NCBI GenBank assembly: GCA_905181945.1
Contig: CAJIZZ010000006.1
Location: 1-64,000 of the forward strand
DNA: 64,000 nt
Source of the DNA: an uncultured Porticoccus sp.
Lineage (GTDB): Bacteria > Pseudomonadota > Gammaproteobacteria > Pseudomonadales > Porticoccaceae
Reading direction: 5' to 3'
Positions within the stretch are counted from its first letter, which is position 1. Each line of letters starts with the position of its first letter. The notes beneath the pieces were generated by a model. It worked only from the letters and a program-made list of their open reading frames with translations. It was not told the DNA's origin and did not search any database. Of this stretch, positions 9,838-18,511 are shown piece after piece. The position numbers were made by a program, and so were the translations under genes.

Positions 9838-11457
9838 ATGTCGAAAATTAGTCGACTAGCTACTATTATCCGTGTTTTTGTGCGCTATCGACTCGATACA
9901 TTTGTCGAGAAAGAAAAGCTACCTCGCAGCCTAAGACTGTTATTTGTAGTCACGAAATTTTTTCCTAATACCAGCAAACCCAGAGGAGAAAGACTGAGGG
10001 CTGCCCTGGAGAACCTAGGGCCTATATTTGTTAAGCTTGGCCAGCTACTCTCGACTCGCCCCGATTTAATCCCATCCGATATATGCTCTGAACTGAGCCA
10101 CCTTCAAGATAATGTCGCTCCATTTAATAACGAGCAATTTGTCACTATTGTCGAAGAGGCTCTTAATAAAAGTATTGACGATTTATTTCAAGAATTCAAC
10201 CATGAGCCTCTGGCGTCGGCGTCTGTAGCACAAGTCCATTCTGCAGTGCTCCCGGATGGTCAGAAAGTAGTCGTTAAAGTAATTCGTCCTGATATAAAAA
10301 ATATAATTGAACAAGATATTCAGTTAATGCTGTCTATCGCTACATGGCTAGAAAAAAATACTATTGATGGACCGAGAATGAGGCTTATAGAGGTAGTCAA
10401 CAATTATAGAGTCACAATCTTTGATGAGCTTAACCTACAACGCGAGGCATCGAATGCCTCCATACTTCGCCGCAACTTTGAAAAATCCAGCATGCTTTAT
10501 GTTCCCGATATCCACTGGGCATACACAAACCAAAATATAATGGTAGCAGAACAAATTTATGCGACACCTGTTACAGATATAGGGGCGCTGCAACAGCATA
10601 ATGTGGATTTCAAAGTCTTAGCGGAAAGAGGCGTGGAAATTTTTTTCACACAAGTGTTTGAACACAATTTTTTTCATGCTGATATGCATCCCGGTAATAT
10701 TTTTGTAGATTGTAGCAACCCAAAAGAACCAAAATATCTTGCGATCGATTGCGCAATCATCGGAACCCTTACAGATGCTGATCAATACTATCTGGCACGA
10801 AATCTGCTCGCCATTTTTCGACGCGACTACCGTCAAGTAGCTGAACTACATGTTCTGTCTGGCTGGGTGCCGGAAGATACCAATATAGGCGAATTTACTT
10901 CTGCTATTCGATCAGTCTGTGAGCCTATTTTTGGGCGCCCATTACGAGATATTTCATTTGGCTATATTCTTGTTAGCTTGTTTCAAACTGCGCGCCGTTT
11001 CGATATGGAGGTACAACCGTCTCTTGTTCTGCTGCAAAAAACATTACTCAATATAGAAGGATTGGGGCGACAGCTTTATCCAGATTTAGACTTATGGGAT
11101 ACCGCTCATCCTTTTCTAGAGCGCTGGCTCAAAGAACGATTTAAGCCAAAAGCGTTTATTGAAAAATTAAAACGCCATGGTCCAGAGTGGCTAGAACAGC
11201 TTCCGCAGATGCCACAACTTATTTTTCAGGGACTTGAGAATCTTCAGGCTAACACACAAAAATCTGTTGCTACTCCACCTTCTGTTTTGAATAGATCAGT
11301 TTCTGTGAAAAAAATAATACGAGACTGGATAGGGCCTGCATTAATAGGTGTCGGGTTAGGATTAGGGCTTTCAAATTGGTCCGAAACTGCTAATAACATA
11401 CCAGAAAATAGCCTAATCTTTGTTATGATTGGATTAATGATGATGCTGCTAAAATAG
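9838..11457 (+). CDS. ubiB: UbiB, atypical kinase/ATPase for ubiquinone synthesis
   Basis: A 539-residue ABC1/ADCK-family protein needed for ubiquinone production. Its invariant KxGQ motif (VKLGQLLSTRPDLIPSD, about residue 64) lies before an Ala-rich loop (PLASASVAQVHSA) that replaces the kinase Gly-rich loop. The ATP lysine block VVVKVIRP and the catalytic HADMHPGN motif (about residue 280) follow. Two C-terminal hydrophobic stretches (about 493-538) fit the membrane anchor known in E. coli UbiB. It starts 3 bp after ubiJ and belongs to the same operon. Confidence 0.96.
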   Translation: MSKISRLATIIRVFVRYRLDTFVEKEKLPRSLRLLFVVTKFFPNTSKPRGERLRAALENLGPIFVKLGQLLSTRPDLIPSDICSELSHLQDNVAPFNNEQFVTIVEEALNKSIDDLFQEFNHEPLASASVAQVHSAVLPDGQKVVVKVIRPDIKNIIEQDIQLMLSIATWLEKNTIDGPRMRLIEVVNNYRVTIFDELNLQREASNASILRRNFEKSSMLYVPDIHWAYTNQNIMVAEQIYATPVTDIGALQQHNVDFKVLAERGVEIFFTQVFEHNFFHADMHPGNIFVDCSNPKEPKYLAIDCAIIGTLTDADQYYLARNLLAIFRRDYRQVAELHVLSGWVPEDTNIGEFTSAIRSVCEPIFGRPLRDISFGYILVSLFQTARRFDMEVQPSLVLLQKTLLNIEGLGRQLYPDLDLWDTAHPFLERWLKERFKPKAFIEKLKRHGPEWLEQLPQMPQLIFQGLENLQANTQKSVATPPSVLNRSVSVKKIIRDWIGPALIGVGLGLGLSNWSETANNIPENSLIFVMIGLMMMLLK

Positions 11458-11544
11458 CATCATCATGCAATAGTTTTCAGCACTTAAGCTTATTTACCTA
11501 AAATCAATATTGCTGATATAACAACAGATGTCATAATAACTACT

Positions 11545-11928
11545 ATGGATAACTTTATTAACAAAATTACTTGGGATGAAAACGGCTTACTTCCCGTCGT
11601 AGCGCAAGATGCTACTTCAGGCAGAGTGTTAATGGTCGCCTGGATGAATAGTGAAGCATTGGCGCTCACCGTACAAGAGCAGCGTGCTGTTTATTGGTCT
11701 CGATCGCGCAAAAAATTGTGGTATAAAGGTGAGGAGTCTGGGCATGTTCAGCATGTAAAAGAAATACGTCTCGACTGCGATAGCGACGTGCTGATTTTGC
11801 AGGTTGAGCAGATAGGTGGTATAGCCTGCCATACCGGAAGAGCTTCATGTTTTTATAGAATATTGCAGGACGGAGAATGGCTTACAGTAGATCCTGTCGT
11901 TAAAAACCCAGGAGAGATATATACATGA
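11545..11928 (+). CDS. hisI: Phosphoribosyl-AMP cyclohydrolase HisI
   Basis: A 127-residue enzyme catalysing the third step of histidine synthesis, opening the PR-AMP ring. The family blocks are present: [29 protein letters not shown], the metal-binding [12 protein letters not shown], and the C-terminal CHTGRASCF with the zinc cysteines. The enzyme is separate from HisE, unlike the E. coli HisIE fusion. Its stop overlaps the hisE ATG (ATGA), so translation is coupled. The hisI-hisE-tatABC order is common in Pseudomonas-like genomes. Confidence 0.97.
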   Translation: MDNFINKITWDENGLLPVVAQDATSGRVLMVAWMNSEALALTVQEQRAVYWSRSRKKLWYKGEESGHVQHVKEIRLDCDSDVLILQVEQIGGIACHTGRASCFYRILQDGEWLTVDPVVKNPGEIYT

Positions 11929-12263
11929 GCGCTGATGTGTTGACTAAGCTAACAGAGTCTATTGAAGCTCGAAGAAAATCTGATCCTAAGGATTCCTACG
12001 TGGCCAGTCTTCACCATCAAGGATTAAATAAAATTCTAGAGAAGGTTGGGGAAGAGAGCATCGAAACCCTTCTGGCTGCTCGGGATGCAGAGCAAACCGG
12101 GGATACTAAAAAATTAATCTATGAAACAGCAGACTTATGGTTTCATTCATTAGTTATGCTGTCTCATTTAGGGGAGAATGCCCAATCAGTACTGAAAGAA
12201 CTGGAACGTCGGTTTGATTTATCAGGTCTTGAAGAAAAAAAACAACGAATCAAAAACCAATAA
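11925..12263 (+). CDS. hisE: Phosphoribosyl-ATP pyrophosphatase HisE
   Basis: A 112-residue MazG-fold pyrophosphatase that performs the second step of histidine synthesis (PR-ATP to PR-AMP). It has the [14 protein letters not shown] helix with its metal-binding glutamates and the [13 protein letters not shown] helix that supplies the other acidic ligands. It overlaps hisI by 4 bp at the start and is followed closely by tatA. Confidence 0.96.
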   Translation: MSADVLTKLTESIEARRKSDPKDSYVASLHHQGLNKILEKVGEESIETLLAARDAEQTGDTKKLIYETADLWFHSLVMLSHLGENAQSVLKELERRFDLSGLEEKKQRIKNQ

Positions 12264-12307
12264 ACTTAATATTAAAATAACCTAGATCACAAAAAAGAGA
12301 TATCGCT

Positions 12308-12529
12308 ATGATACCTGGCTGGCAAGAACTACTCATTATCTTGGTCATTGTTGCAATAATTTTTGGAACAAAAAAAATACGCAGTATTGGATCTGATTTA
12401 GGGGGAGCAGTAAAAGGCTTCAAAGACTCCGTATCAAGCAACGTATCAAATACAGAAACCAATGATGCATCCATAGAGAAGCAGGTCAAAAGCAATACCA
12501 AGCATGATGATGATAAAACTGCAAAATAA
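12308..12529 (+). CDS. tatA: Twin-arginine translocase subunit TatA
   Basis: A 73-residue protein with one N-terminal membrane helix (about residues 5-20, ending FGTKKI), an amphipathic helix that includes the [11 protein letters not shown] motif, and a polar charged tail. TatA polymerises to form the pore of the Tat system, which exports folded proteins. It is the first of a compact tatA-tatB-tatC set. Confidence 0.95.
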   Translation: MIPGWQELLIILVIVAIIFGTKKIRSIGSDLGGAVKGFKDSVSSNVSNTETNDASIEKQVKSNTKHDDDKTAK

Positions 12530-12582
12530 CTGCTCTCATGCCTAATATTCGCTATTTTTAACATATAAAATAGGTTAAATCC

Positions 12583-12861
12583 ATGTTTGATATTGGCTTC
12601 TTGGAGCTACTTTTAATTGCTGTAGTATCTTTAATCGTAATGGGACCGAAGCGATTGCCTCAAGCAGTGCGCTCTATCAGCCTCTGGCTAGGCAGGTTTA
12701 AGCAAGTGTTTTCATCTGCACGCCAGCAACTAGAAGATGAGGTGGGTATGGATGACGTCAAACGACAATTGCATAATGAGCAAATTATGCGCGACCTCAA
12801 AACCACCGCCACTACAATAAAAGAAGCCACCGCCATTACTCCTAAAGATGACTCAAAATGA
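12583..12861 (+). CDS. tatB: Twin-arginine translocase subunit TatB
   Basis: A 92-residue protein beginning MFDIGFLELLLIAVVSLIVMGPKRLPQA, the standard TatB signature with the membrane helix and the Gly-Pro hinge. An amphipathic helix and a charged tail follow. With TatC it forms the receptor for twin-arginine signal peptides. Its tail is short compared with E. coli TatB (171 residues). Its stop overlaps the tatC ATG by 4 bp. Confidence 0.95.
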   Translation: MFDIGFLELLLIAVVSLIVMGPKRLPQAVRSISLWLGRFKQVFSSARQQLEDEVGMDDVKRQLHNEQIMRDLKTTATTIKEATAITPKDDSK

Positions 12862-13607
12862 TTGATACACCATCATCAAAACAACCGATAGTGGCTCATC
12901 TACTAGAGATGAGAAATCGACTGCTACAATGTATCGTGGTGATTTTTATTATTTTTTTAGGATTGTTTGCTTATAGTAATGAGCTCTATATTTATATATC
13001 AGAGCCTCTGACAATTCATCTACCAGCAACATCCTCGATGATTGCTACTGATGTAACATCACCATTTCTAACCCCCTTCAAGTTAGCCTTAGTGTTATCC
13101 GTATTTGCTGCAATGCCATTTATTCTTTATCAGATTTGGGCTTTTGTCGCCCCGGGCCTATACCAGCGTGAAAAAAAAATAGTGGTCCCATTATTTCTTT
13201 CTAGCGTTGCTCTCTTTTACGGAGGAATGGCTTTTGCTTACCATATTGTTTTCCCTTTAATCTTTACATTTTTCACTAGTGTAAGCCCAGAGGGTGTATT
13301 AGTAATGACAGATATTCGAAGTTATCTCGATTTTATCCTTAAGTTATTTTTTGCATTCGGCTTGAGCTTTGAGATTCCCATCGCAATAGTAATTCTGTCA
13401 TGGATGGGCCTCGTAAATCCAACCCAATTAGCAAAAAGACGTCCTTATGTGTTTGTTATATGCTTTGTGCTGGGCATGCTGCTGACTCCGCCAGATATAA
13501 TTTCACAAACCCTTCTAGCGATACCCATGTGGCTGTTGTTTGAACTAGGCATTGCTTTTAGCAAAATCATCAAACCTGAATCAATAGAAAAAAGTGCAGC
13601 AAGCTAA
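12858..13607 (+). CDS. tatC: Twin-arginine translocase subunit TatC
   Basis: A 249-residue inner-membrane protein with six predicted transmembrane helices. It has the TatC signatures HLLEMRNRLL near the N-terminus, the PFILYQIWAFVAPGLYQREKK loop and the FGLSFEIPIAI helix. It is the signal-peptide receptor core of the Tat pathway. The 3' end overlaps by 4 bp with the convergent kinase gene on the other strand. Confidence 0.96.
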   Translation: MIDTPSSKQPIVAHLLEMRNRLLQCIVVIFIIFLGLFAYSNELYIYISEPLTIHLPATSSMIATDVTSPFLTPFKLALVLSVFAAMPFILYQIWAFVAPGLYQREKKIVVPLFLSSVALFYGGMAFAYHIVFPLIFTFFTSVSPEGVLVMTDIRSYLDFILKLFFAFGLSFEIPIAIVILSWMGLVNPTQLAKRRPYVFVICFVLGMLLTPPDIISQTLLAIPMWLLFELGIAFSKIIKPESIEKSAAS

Positions 13608-14344
13608 CTTTGCACGAGAGACCAAAGCCTATCAAGGCCCTGCTGTAAAAAAAATATCTTCTCAGTTATTGAAATTTTATCACTTAACCCATGCAGTCTA
13701 ACTAAATCTATTTCTGGGTGACCAAAAGCAGCGTATTCCCAATCAATCAGAAATAATCCAGTAGTGGCTTCTATCAGATTTCCCGGAACAATATCATGAT
13801 GATTAATTACTGGCGCCCAGGTCTGGCTGTCTATAGCTGCAGCCACATGAAGCAGCTCATCAAAAAATAATTTCTCTAAAGTGCATATCGAAACTGGTAA
13901 TTGTCGTATGTAATACTGACAATAGCTTAAATAATTTCGCTTTACAGCATGGCATGGAAGCGAGACGCTATGAATTTTATTTATAATTTTAGTAACTTTT
14001 TTTATGTTTAATGGCGCGTTAAGATCAGATTCAAGCCATTGATAACCTTCAATATAATCACTAACTAGAGTATGGCTATCCACAAATAATACTTTAGGAG
14101 AAAAATCGAACTCCTGAAGCAGGGAAAGTATTTCTATTTCCTGATGACGATTGATACCTAAACTTATACTATCTTCATTGTTTATTCTAACAACTGCCTG
14201 ATAGGCGCCAGATTTAACCAAAAAAGATCGGTTAGTTCGCCCACCTAGTAGCTCCCTAACAACCCTAGGCTCATCAGGCCAAGAGGTCCTCCAACCTCTC
14301 CAGCCAGAAAGTGTTTTCTCTAGAAGAAATTCTACCCTACTCAA
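13604..14344 (-). CDS. APH/choline-kinase-type phosphotransferase, likely thiamine kinase
   Basis: A 246-residue kinase of the APH/choline kinase fold. It has the N-terminal LLGGRTNRSFLV nucleotide loop, the catalytic NHHDIVPGNLI (the HxDxxxxN loop, about residue 180) and the metal-binding LIDWEYAAFGHPEIDL. By sequence alone it could act on choline or another small alcohol. It is the last gene of an operon with a TPP riboswitch, a TonB receptor, a thiamine-binding protein and a PnuC-type permease, which strongly suggests thiamine kinase (ThiK-like), trapping imported thiamine as TMP. The start overlaps the pnuC stop by 4 bp. Confidence 0.75.
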   Translation of the reverse strand: MSRVEFLLEKTLSGWRGWRTSWPDEPRVVRELLGGRTNRSFLVKSGAYQAVVRINNEDSISLGINRHQEIEILSLLQEFDFSPKVLFVDSHTLVSDYIEGYQWLESDLNAPLNIKKVTKIINKIHSVSLPCHAVKRNYLSYCQYYIRQLPVSICTLEKLFFDELLHVAAAIDSQTWAPVINHHDIVPGNLIEATTGLFLIDWEYAAFGHPEIDLVRLHGLSDKISITEKIFFLQQGLDRLWSLVQS

Positions 14345-14934
14345 AGATTATTCTGCTCAAGATAGCGCTTACGCCAAGTGCAGTAACCCAAAATAGCCAA
14401 TATGACATAAAGCACAAAAAGGACGGCAGTCTGATAAAGATTCTGGCTGAAATACAAATAGATTGAAACCCCATCAATAAAAATCCAATACAGCCAATTT
14501 TCAAGAATTTTTCTTGCCACCATTGCCGTTGTCACTATTGATCCTAGCGTCGTAAAAGAATCCAAATACGGCAACTCCGCATCAGTATATGCACCCAGAA
14601 AATACCCTATAATCAAGGAAAACAAACTAACCAAGCTAACTACTAGGATATGACACAAAGGTGTTAAGCGTGAAATAAGCAAGCCTGTTTGTTGCGTTCC
14701 CCCCCTTCGCCATTGCTGCCAACCATAAAGCGACATCAGCACATAATAGACATTCAACAAGGACACCATGTATAACCTGGCATCAAAGAAAATCCACACA
14801 TAAATTGCTGCGCTAAAAAAAACAAAATACCAGCATAAGCTGTTCTCTTGTATAGCAAATGCCAAGTAACCAAAAGCTAGGACTACCGCCAATGTTTCAA
14901 GAGTTATCCAGCTTAAATTTAGCCATGATTCCAT
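14341..14934 (-). CDS. pnuT: PnuC-family permease, probably thiamine (PnuT)
   Basis: A 197-residue membrane protein with about seven helices. It carries PnuC-family hallmarks: the ENSLCWYFVFFSA segment near residue 30 and the YYVLMSLYGWQQWRRGG motif. Family members are facilitators for nicotinamide riboside (PnuC), riboflavin (PnuX) or thiamine (PnuT). They work with a cytoplasmic kinase that traps the vitamin. The thiamine assignment rests on the upstream TPP riboswitch and the neighbouring genes. It overlaps the kinase gene by 4 bp. Confidence 0.82.
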   Translation of the reverse strand: MESWLNLSWITLETLAVVLAFGYLAFAIQENSLCWYFVFFSAAIYVWIFFDARLYMVSLLNVYYVLMSLYGWQQWRRGGTQQTGLLISRLTPLCHILVVSLVSLFSLIIGYFLGAYTDAELPYLDSFTTLGSIVTTAMVARKILENWLYWIFIDGVSIYLYFSQNLYQTAVLFVLYVILAILGYCTWRKRYLEQNNL

Positions 14935-14936
14935 GA

Positions 14937-15185
14937 TTAAAGAGCCTCATAGGCCGGAATATACTTCACCACATAGACCGCCATGCCAAATTCTTTATAG
15001 CAACTCAAGATAGTTTCTTGGACTGCATTCATTGCATAGCTATACTCTCCCTGCACTACAGTGCTAGTAGGAAAGGTCTTTATTTTTAAGTCACTATATT
15101 TATTGATTTTCTCTATAAATCCATCAATAGGGACAACAAAGTTCTCTTGATTGGGATACATGCTGATATCAATAGTCAACTCCAT
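14937..15185 (-). CDS. Thiamine-binding protein (YkoF/MTH1187 type)
   Basis: An 82-residue protein of the thiamine-binding domain family (PF01910, formerly DUF77). Family-like features are the opening strand MELTIDISMYP, the helix FIEKINKYSDLKIKTFPTSTVVQGEY and a second helix (AVQETILSCYKEFG). It has the ferredoxin-like alpha/beta pattern. Members of this fold, such as YkoF, bind thiamine or its pyrimidine. There is no signal peptide, so it should be cytoplasmic. It lies 2 bp before pnuT and about 70 bp after the TonB receptor. The role in the pathway is inferred. Confidence 0.78.
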   Translation of the reverse strand: MELTIDISMYPNQENFVVPIDGFIEKINKYSDLKIKTFPTSTVVQGEYSYAMNAVQETILSCYKEFGMAVYVVKYIPAYEAL

Positions 15186-15253
15186 AGCGACCCCCTAAAA
15201 AAAGAATAAAATAAATGCTGCTCTCTAATCTATAACGTCAAGACTGGAATATC

Positions 15254-17518
15254 TTAAAAGTTAAACTTAACTGTTGCACCTATCACTCTTGGCTCACCAA
15301 ACTGATAATAAGGTTCTAGTGCATAATTTTTTCGAGGATCATTACCAAAACTTCCAAATCCTCGCACAATCACATCACGATCTGTCAAATTTCTCCCCCA
15401 AAGAGAGAAATCCCAAACGCCATACCTATAATTCAAATGAGAATTTAACAATTCATAACGATTAGATTTTGCATTGTGGCGAGGAGAGAGATTAAACGCC
15501 CCTTTTCCCTCTACCTCTAACCCTGCAACAAGATTAGCTGTAAGGTCTAACTCAGCGCCTAGTGTGAACTGATATGAAGGCGCATGAGCCTGCTTATCTC
15601 CGCTAAGATCTTTAGGGGTAGGATTGCTTGCATGTCTGTCGACCTCAACATGAGAGTAACTCTCATAATCTTTAAATATTGCTTTCAATAAACCTAAGCT
15701 GCTATAAAAATTCACGCCAGAAAAAGGGAGCCAGTTGAGCTCCAGTTCAGTGCCATAGTTGGCACCTTTTTTAGCATTCTCAAAGTAATCAGTAAACGTA
15801 CACGCACCCCCTCCGGAGCAATCCACTAAAGATTGTTTTACCTGCATTTTATGTCGCTGCTGATAAAATATTGCTAGTTGGCCATTTAATTTTCCATCAA
15901 ACCAATCCATTTTTATACCAGTCTCATAATTCCATAAATATTCGGTATCAAACTTTTTATTTTTAGCATCTAGCGATGAGCTACTATTAATCCCGCCTGC
16001 TTTATAGCCCCGCGAGATTAATCCATAGATCATAGTATTGTTTGTTGCAAAGTATTCTAACCCCAATCGCCCCCCCCAAAGACGCTCACCTTTTGCATAA
16101 CCAACAGATGCTCTGTCCATATAATCAGCATTCCGGTACTCCAACCGCAACCCAGTTGTTAGTCTTAATTTATGACTAAGCTGGCTTCCTAATTGCCCAT
16201 AGATGGCATAATTTTTGGTATCGAAGTCGCTGGTAAAATCAGAATCATAGGTCCACTCACGCAATAAAGATTCTTTTTGCTCGCGAAAATAAACTCCGGC
16301 AACCCAGTCCGTGGAATCATCAAAAAGCAATCCCTGATCATTTGATACCAAACGAAAATCTAGCGTTGTTGTTACTCTATCACGTCTGTAATTATCAACA
16401 GACTCATATGCTGAGCCACTACATGCATAATCTGAACATATAGCTGCATAACTCCAGTCTTCATCAAAACCGTACTCGGTATCATTATTAGAGCGCCCTA
16501 TCAAGGAAACCACATCAAAATTACTACTATTGCTCCATGTGCTCTCTACAGAAAATGCCAATGTTTCCTGGCGATCGTGACCGGGTTGATCAGAAAAAGT
16601 ATGGCGCGTATTATCTAATGAGAAGCTATCGTATCCATTTTCTGCATTAACATACAATCCAACAATCTTAATATTTAGGCTATCACTAGCCCGCCAATGT
16701 AATTTTCCTCGAATAGTTTGCTCATCAATATTATTGGTATCATCTCGATTAAGAAATTCATTCTCTACATAACCATCTCTTTTGGAGCGCTGCACAGCAA
16801 GACGGTAGCCCATATCATCTGTTATAGGGCCGCTCAACACACTGGAAAATGTTCGAGCTTCATATTCAGAAAATGATGACTCCACGCTGCCTTCAAATTT
16901 TTCCGAGGGATCATTCGACTGAATATCAATCAACCCTGCCATGGCGTTCGCTCCATAGCTTGTACCTTGCGGGCCTCTAAAGACTTCAACCTGCCTAATA
17001 TCAAGCATAGTTGCGGCCCCGCCAATCCCACTAAAATCAATACCATCTATAAAGAGTCCAACAGAGGGATTAATGGGCTCAACATACTGACTGCGTTCAC
17101 CAATTCCGCGGATTTGAAAAAATCTTCCTCTAGATGAGCCGCTGGAGAAATTTACATTAGGTGCCAAGTTGAGCACCTGCTCAATATGCTGGGCTTCACG
17201 TCGATTAATCGTCTTGCTGTTAATCACGGTAATGCTATTACCTGTATCCAATACGTTTATATCGCGAAATTTTGCTGTAACGACGACCTCAGCAATCAAG
17301 CCATCTTCCTCAATTTCTGAAATTTCATTTGTAGGCGAAGTATCTTCTTCGACCTCCAAAGCTTGAGCTATAGAACCTTCAGATCGAGAATCAACAGAGG
17401 TGGTTTTCAGCTCACCGGAAGCATAAGAGTTTTGAGCTGTAAGGTGAAATGCAATCCATAAAATAACTGCAAGAGTAGTTTTTATTTTTCTAGACACTAA
17501 ATACATATAAAGCCTCAT
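15254..17518 (-). CDS. TonB-dependent outer-membrane receptor, likely for thiamine
   Basis: A protein of about 750 residues. A signal peptide ends near NSYA, and a short linker leads to the plug domain (VITVINSKTINRREA.HIEQVLNLAPNV, then IRGIGERSQ, and VEVFRGPQGTSYGANAMAGLIDI). A 22-strand-type barrel follows, ending in a terminal aromatic (VKFNF). It imports a substrate across the outer membrane using TonB energy. The TPP riboswitch directly upstream and the thiamine genes downstream indicate thiamine or a precursor. I chose ATG 17518; ATG 17506, with the TGAGG just before it, is also credible, and the TTG at 17524 is unlikely. Confidence 0.9.
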   Translation of the reverse strand: MRLYMYLVSRKIKTTLAVILWIAFHLTAQNSYASGELKTTSVDSRSEGSIAQALEVEEDTSPTNEISEIEEDGLIAEVVVTAKFRDINVLDTGNSITVINSKTINRREAQHIEQVLNLAPNVNFSSGSSRGRFFQIRGIGERSQYVEPINPSVGLFIDGIDFSGIGGAATMLDIRQVEVFRGPQGTSYGANAMAGLIDIQSNDPSEKFEGSVESSFSEYEARTFSSVLSGPITDDMGYRLAVQRSKRDGYVENEFLNRDDTNNIDEQTIRGKLHWRASDSLNIKIVGLYVNAENGYDSFSLDNTRHTFSDQPGHDRQETLAFSVESTWSNSSNFDVVSLIGRSNNDTEYGFDEDWSYAAICSDYACSGSAYESVDNYRRDRVTTTLDFRLVSNDQGLLFDDSTDWVAGVYFREQKESLLREWTYDSDFTSDFDTKNYAIYGQLGSQLSHKLRLTTGLRLEYRNADYMDRASVGYAKGERLWGGRLGLEYFATNNTMIYGLISRGYKAGGINSSSSLDAKNKKFDTEYLWNYETGIKMDWFDGKLNGQLAIFYQQRHKMQVKQSLVDCSGGGACTFTDYFENAKKGANYGTELELNWLPFSGVNFYSSLGLLKAIFKDYESYSHVEVDRHASNPTPKDLSGDKQAHAPSYQFTLGAELDLTANLVAGLEVEGKGAFNLSPRHNAKSNRYELLNSHLNYRYGVWDFSLWGRNLTDRDVIVRGFGSFGNDPRKNYALEPYYQFGEPRVIGATVKFNF

Positions 17519-17540
17519 TAACAAAAGTTAAGAGACCCGG

Positions 17541-17547
17541 AAGGGGA
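17541..17547 (-). promoter_or_regulatory. Possible anti-aptamer segment of TPP leader
   Basis: On the minus strand this reads TCCCCTT, a perfect 7-nt complement to AAGGGGA in the 5' side of the TPP aptamer (17643-17649). It extends to 9 pairs with two G-U pairs. It lies between the aptamer and the receptor start, so it could form the ligand-free alternative fold. Seen by eye, not folded. Confidence 0.35.
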
Positions 17548-17570
17548 AAGATGGAACGTTGAATTCTGCG

Positions 17571-17653
17571 TCCTATCCCTACGCCGGTACTATCCGGATC
17601 AGGTTCAAAGGGTCCATCCGAAGATGTCTCAGGCTGTCAGCCTCCCCTTAGGA
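17571..17653 (-). promoter_or_regulatory. TPP (THI-box) riboswitch
   Basis: The minus strand carries the conserved THI-box elements in order: GGGAGGCTGACAG, the CTGAGA core, ACCCTTTGAACCTGAT, then CCGGATAGTACCGGCGTAGG. P1 closes by pairing TCCTA (17649-17653) with TAGGA (17571-17575). Thiamine pyrophosphate binding normally turns such genes off. It lies about 50 nt before the TonB receptor start and should control the whole four-gene operon. No obvious U-tract terminator follows, so translational control is likelier. Confidence 0.95.
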
Positions 17654-17906
17654 ATAATCACCATATCATGGCGAATTACAAAATAATTTTACAGAATATT
17701 TTTTAAATAGCAATAATTGTAAATCGATGAAATAAAAATATCTTCAGATTGCTTTTCTGTCGAATATCCCCCCAGGTGGAGCTAGCAATAAATGCTCTCC
17801 AACAGTATAATTCGATTTATTTTGAAAACTATAGATCCATAGAAATTCATGGAATGTGCTTACATGCATTTATATTAATACTTTTAACTACGAGACAGAA
17901 AAAGAC

Positions 17907-18443
17907 ATGAGCTACAACAAGATCCCTGCTGGCAATGACCTTCCCCATGATATTAATGTGGTTATAGAAATACCAGCCAATCATGATCCTATTAAATATG
18001 AGGTCGACAAAGATGCGGATGCTATTTTTGTCGATCGATTTGTAGCCACGCCAATGTTTTATCCGGCAAACTATGGCTATATCCCTCAAACATTATCTGA
18101 AGACGGCGATCCTCTAGATGTATTAGTGGTTACCCCTTACCCTGTAATGCCAGGCGCAGTAATTCGCAGTCGACCTGTTGGTGTGCTAAAGATGTCAGAC
18201 GAATCTGGTGTCGATGCAAAACTGCTGGCTGTCCCTCACACTAAGCTGACCAAGCTATATGATCATGTGAGTGAAATTAGTGATCTGCCAGAACTTCTAA
18301 TCAAACAAATTCAACACTATTTTGAAAATTATAAGACCCTTGAGGCAGGAAAATGGGTTAAAGTTGAAGGGTGGGATAACGCAGCAGCTGCGTGTCTTGA
18401 AATCAACGCATCACGTGAACGGTATCTTCAAGAGGAATCTTAA
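17907..18443 (+). CDS. ppa: Inorganic pyrophosphatase
   Basis: A family I soluble inorganic pyrophosphatase of about 178 residues that hydrolyses PPi from biosynthetic reactions. It has the catalytic signature [10 protein letters not shown] with metal-binding aspartates, the N-terminal [19 protein letters not shown] and the C-terminal [13 protein letters not shown]. The ATG at 17907 gives the usual N-terminus ([13 protein letters not shown]); an upstream in-frame ATG at 17856 would add 17 unlike residues. A strong bidirectional terminator follows. Confidence 0.97.
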   Translation: MSYNKIPAGNDLPHDINVVIEIPANHDPIKYEVDKDADAIFVDRFVATPMFYPANYGYIPQTLSEDGDPLDVLVVTPYPVMPGAVIRSRPVGVLKMSDESGVDAKLLAVPHTKLTKLYDHVSEISDLPELLIKQIQHYFENYKTLEAGKWVKVEGWDNAAAACLEINASRERYLQEES

Positions 18444-18471
18444 GCGCCAACAACAGCGCTCTAATCCAAAC

Positions 18472-18500
18472 AAAAAAGCCCTGCATTGCAGGGCTTTTTT
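18472..18500. terminator. Bidirectional Rho-independent terminator
   Basis: An 8-bp stem (GCCCTGCA/TGCAGGGC) flanked by six A and six T residues, lying between the convergent ppa and yebC-like genes. It can serve both strands. Confidence 0.9.
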
Positions 18501-18511
18501 ATTATTAATAA

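Noticed and set aside
15274..17366. Open frames antisense to the TonB receptor
   Set aside because: Shadows of the receptor reading frame with no domain content.
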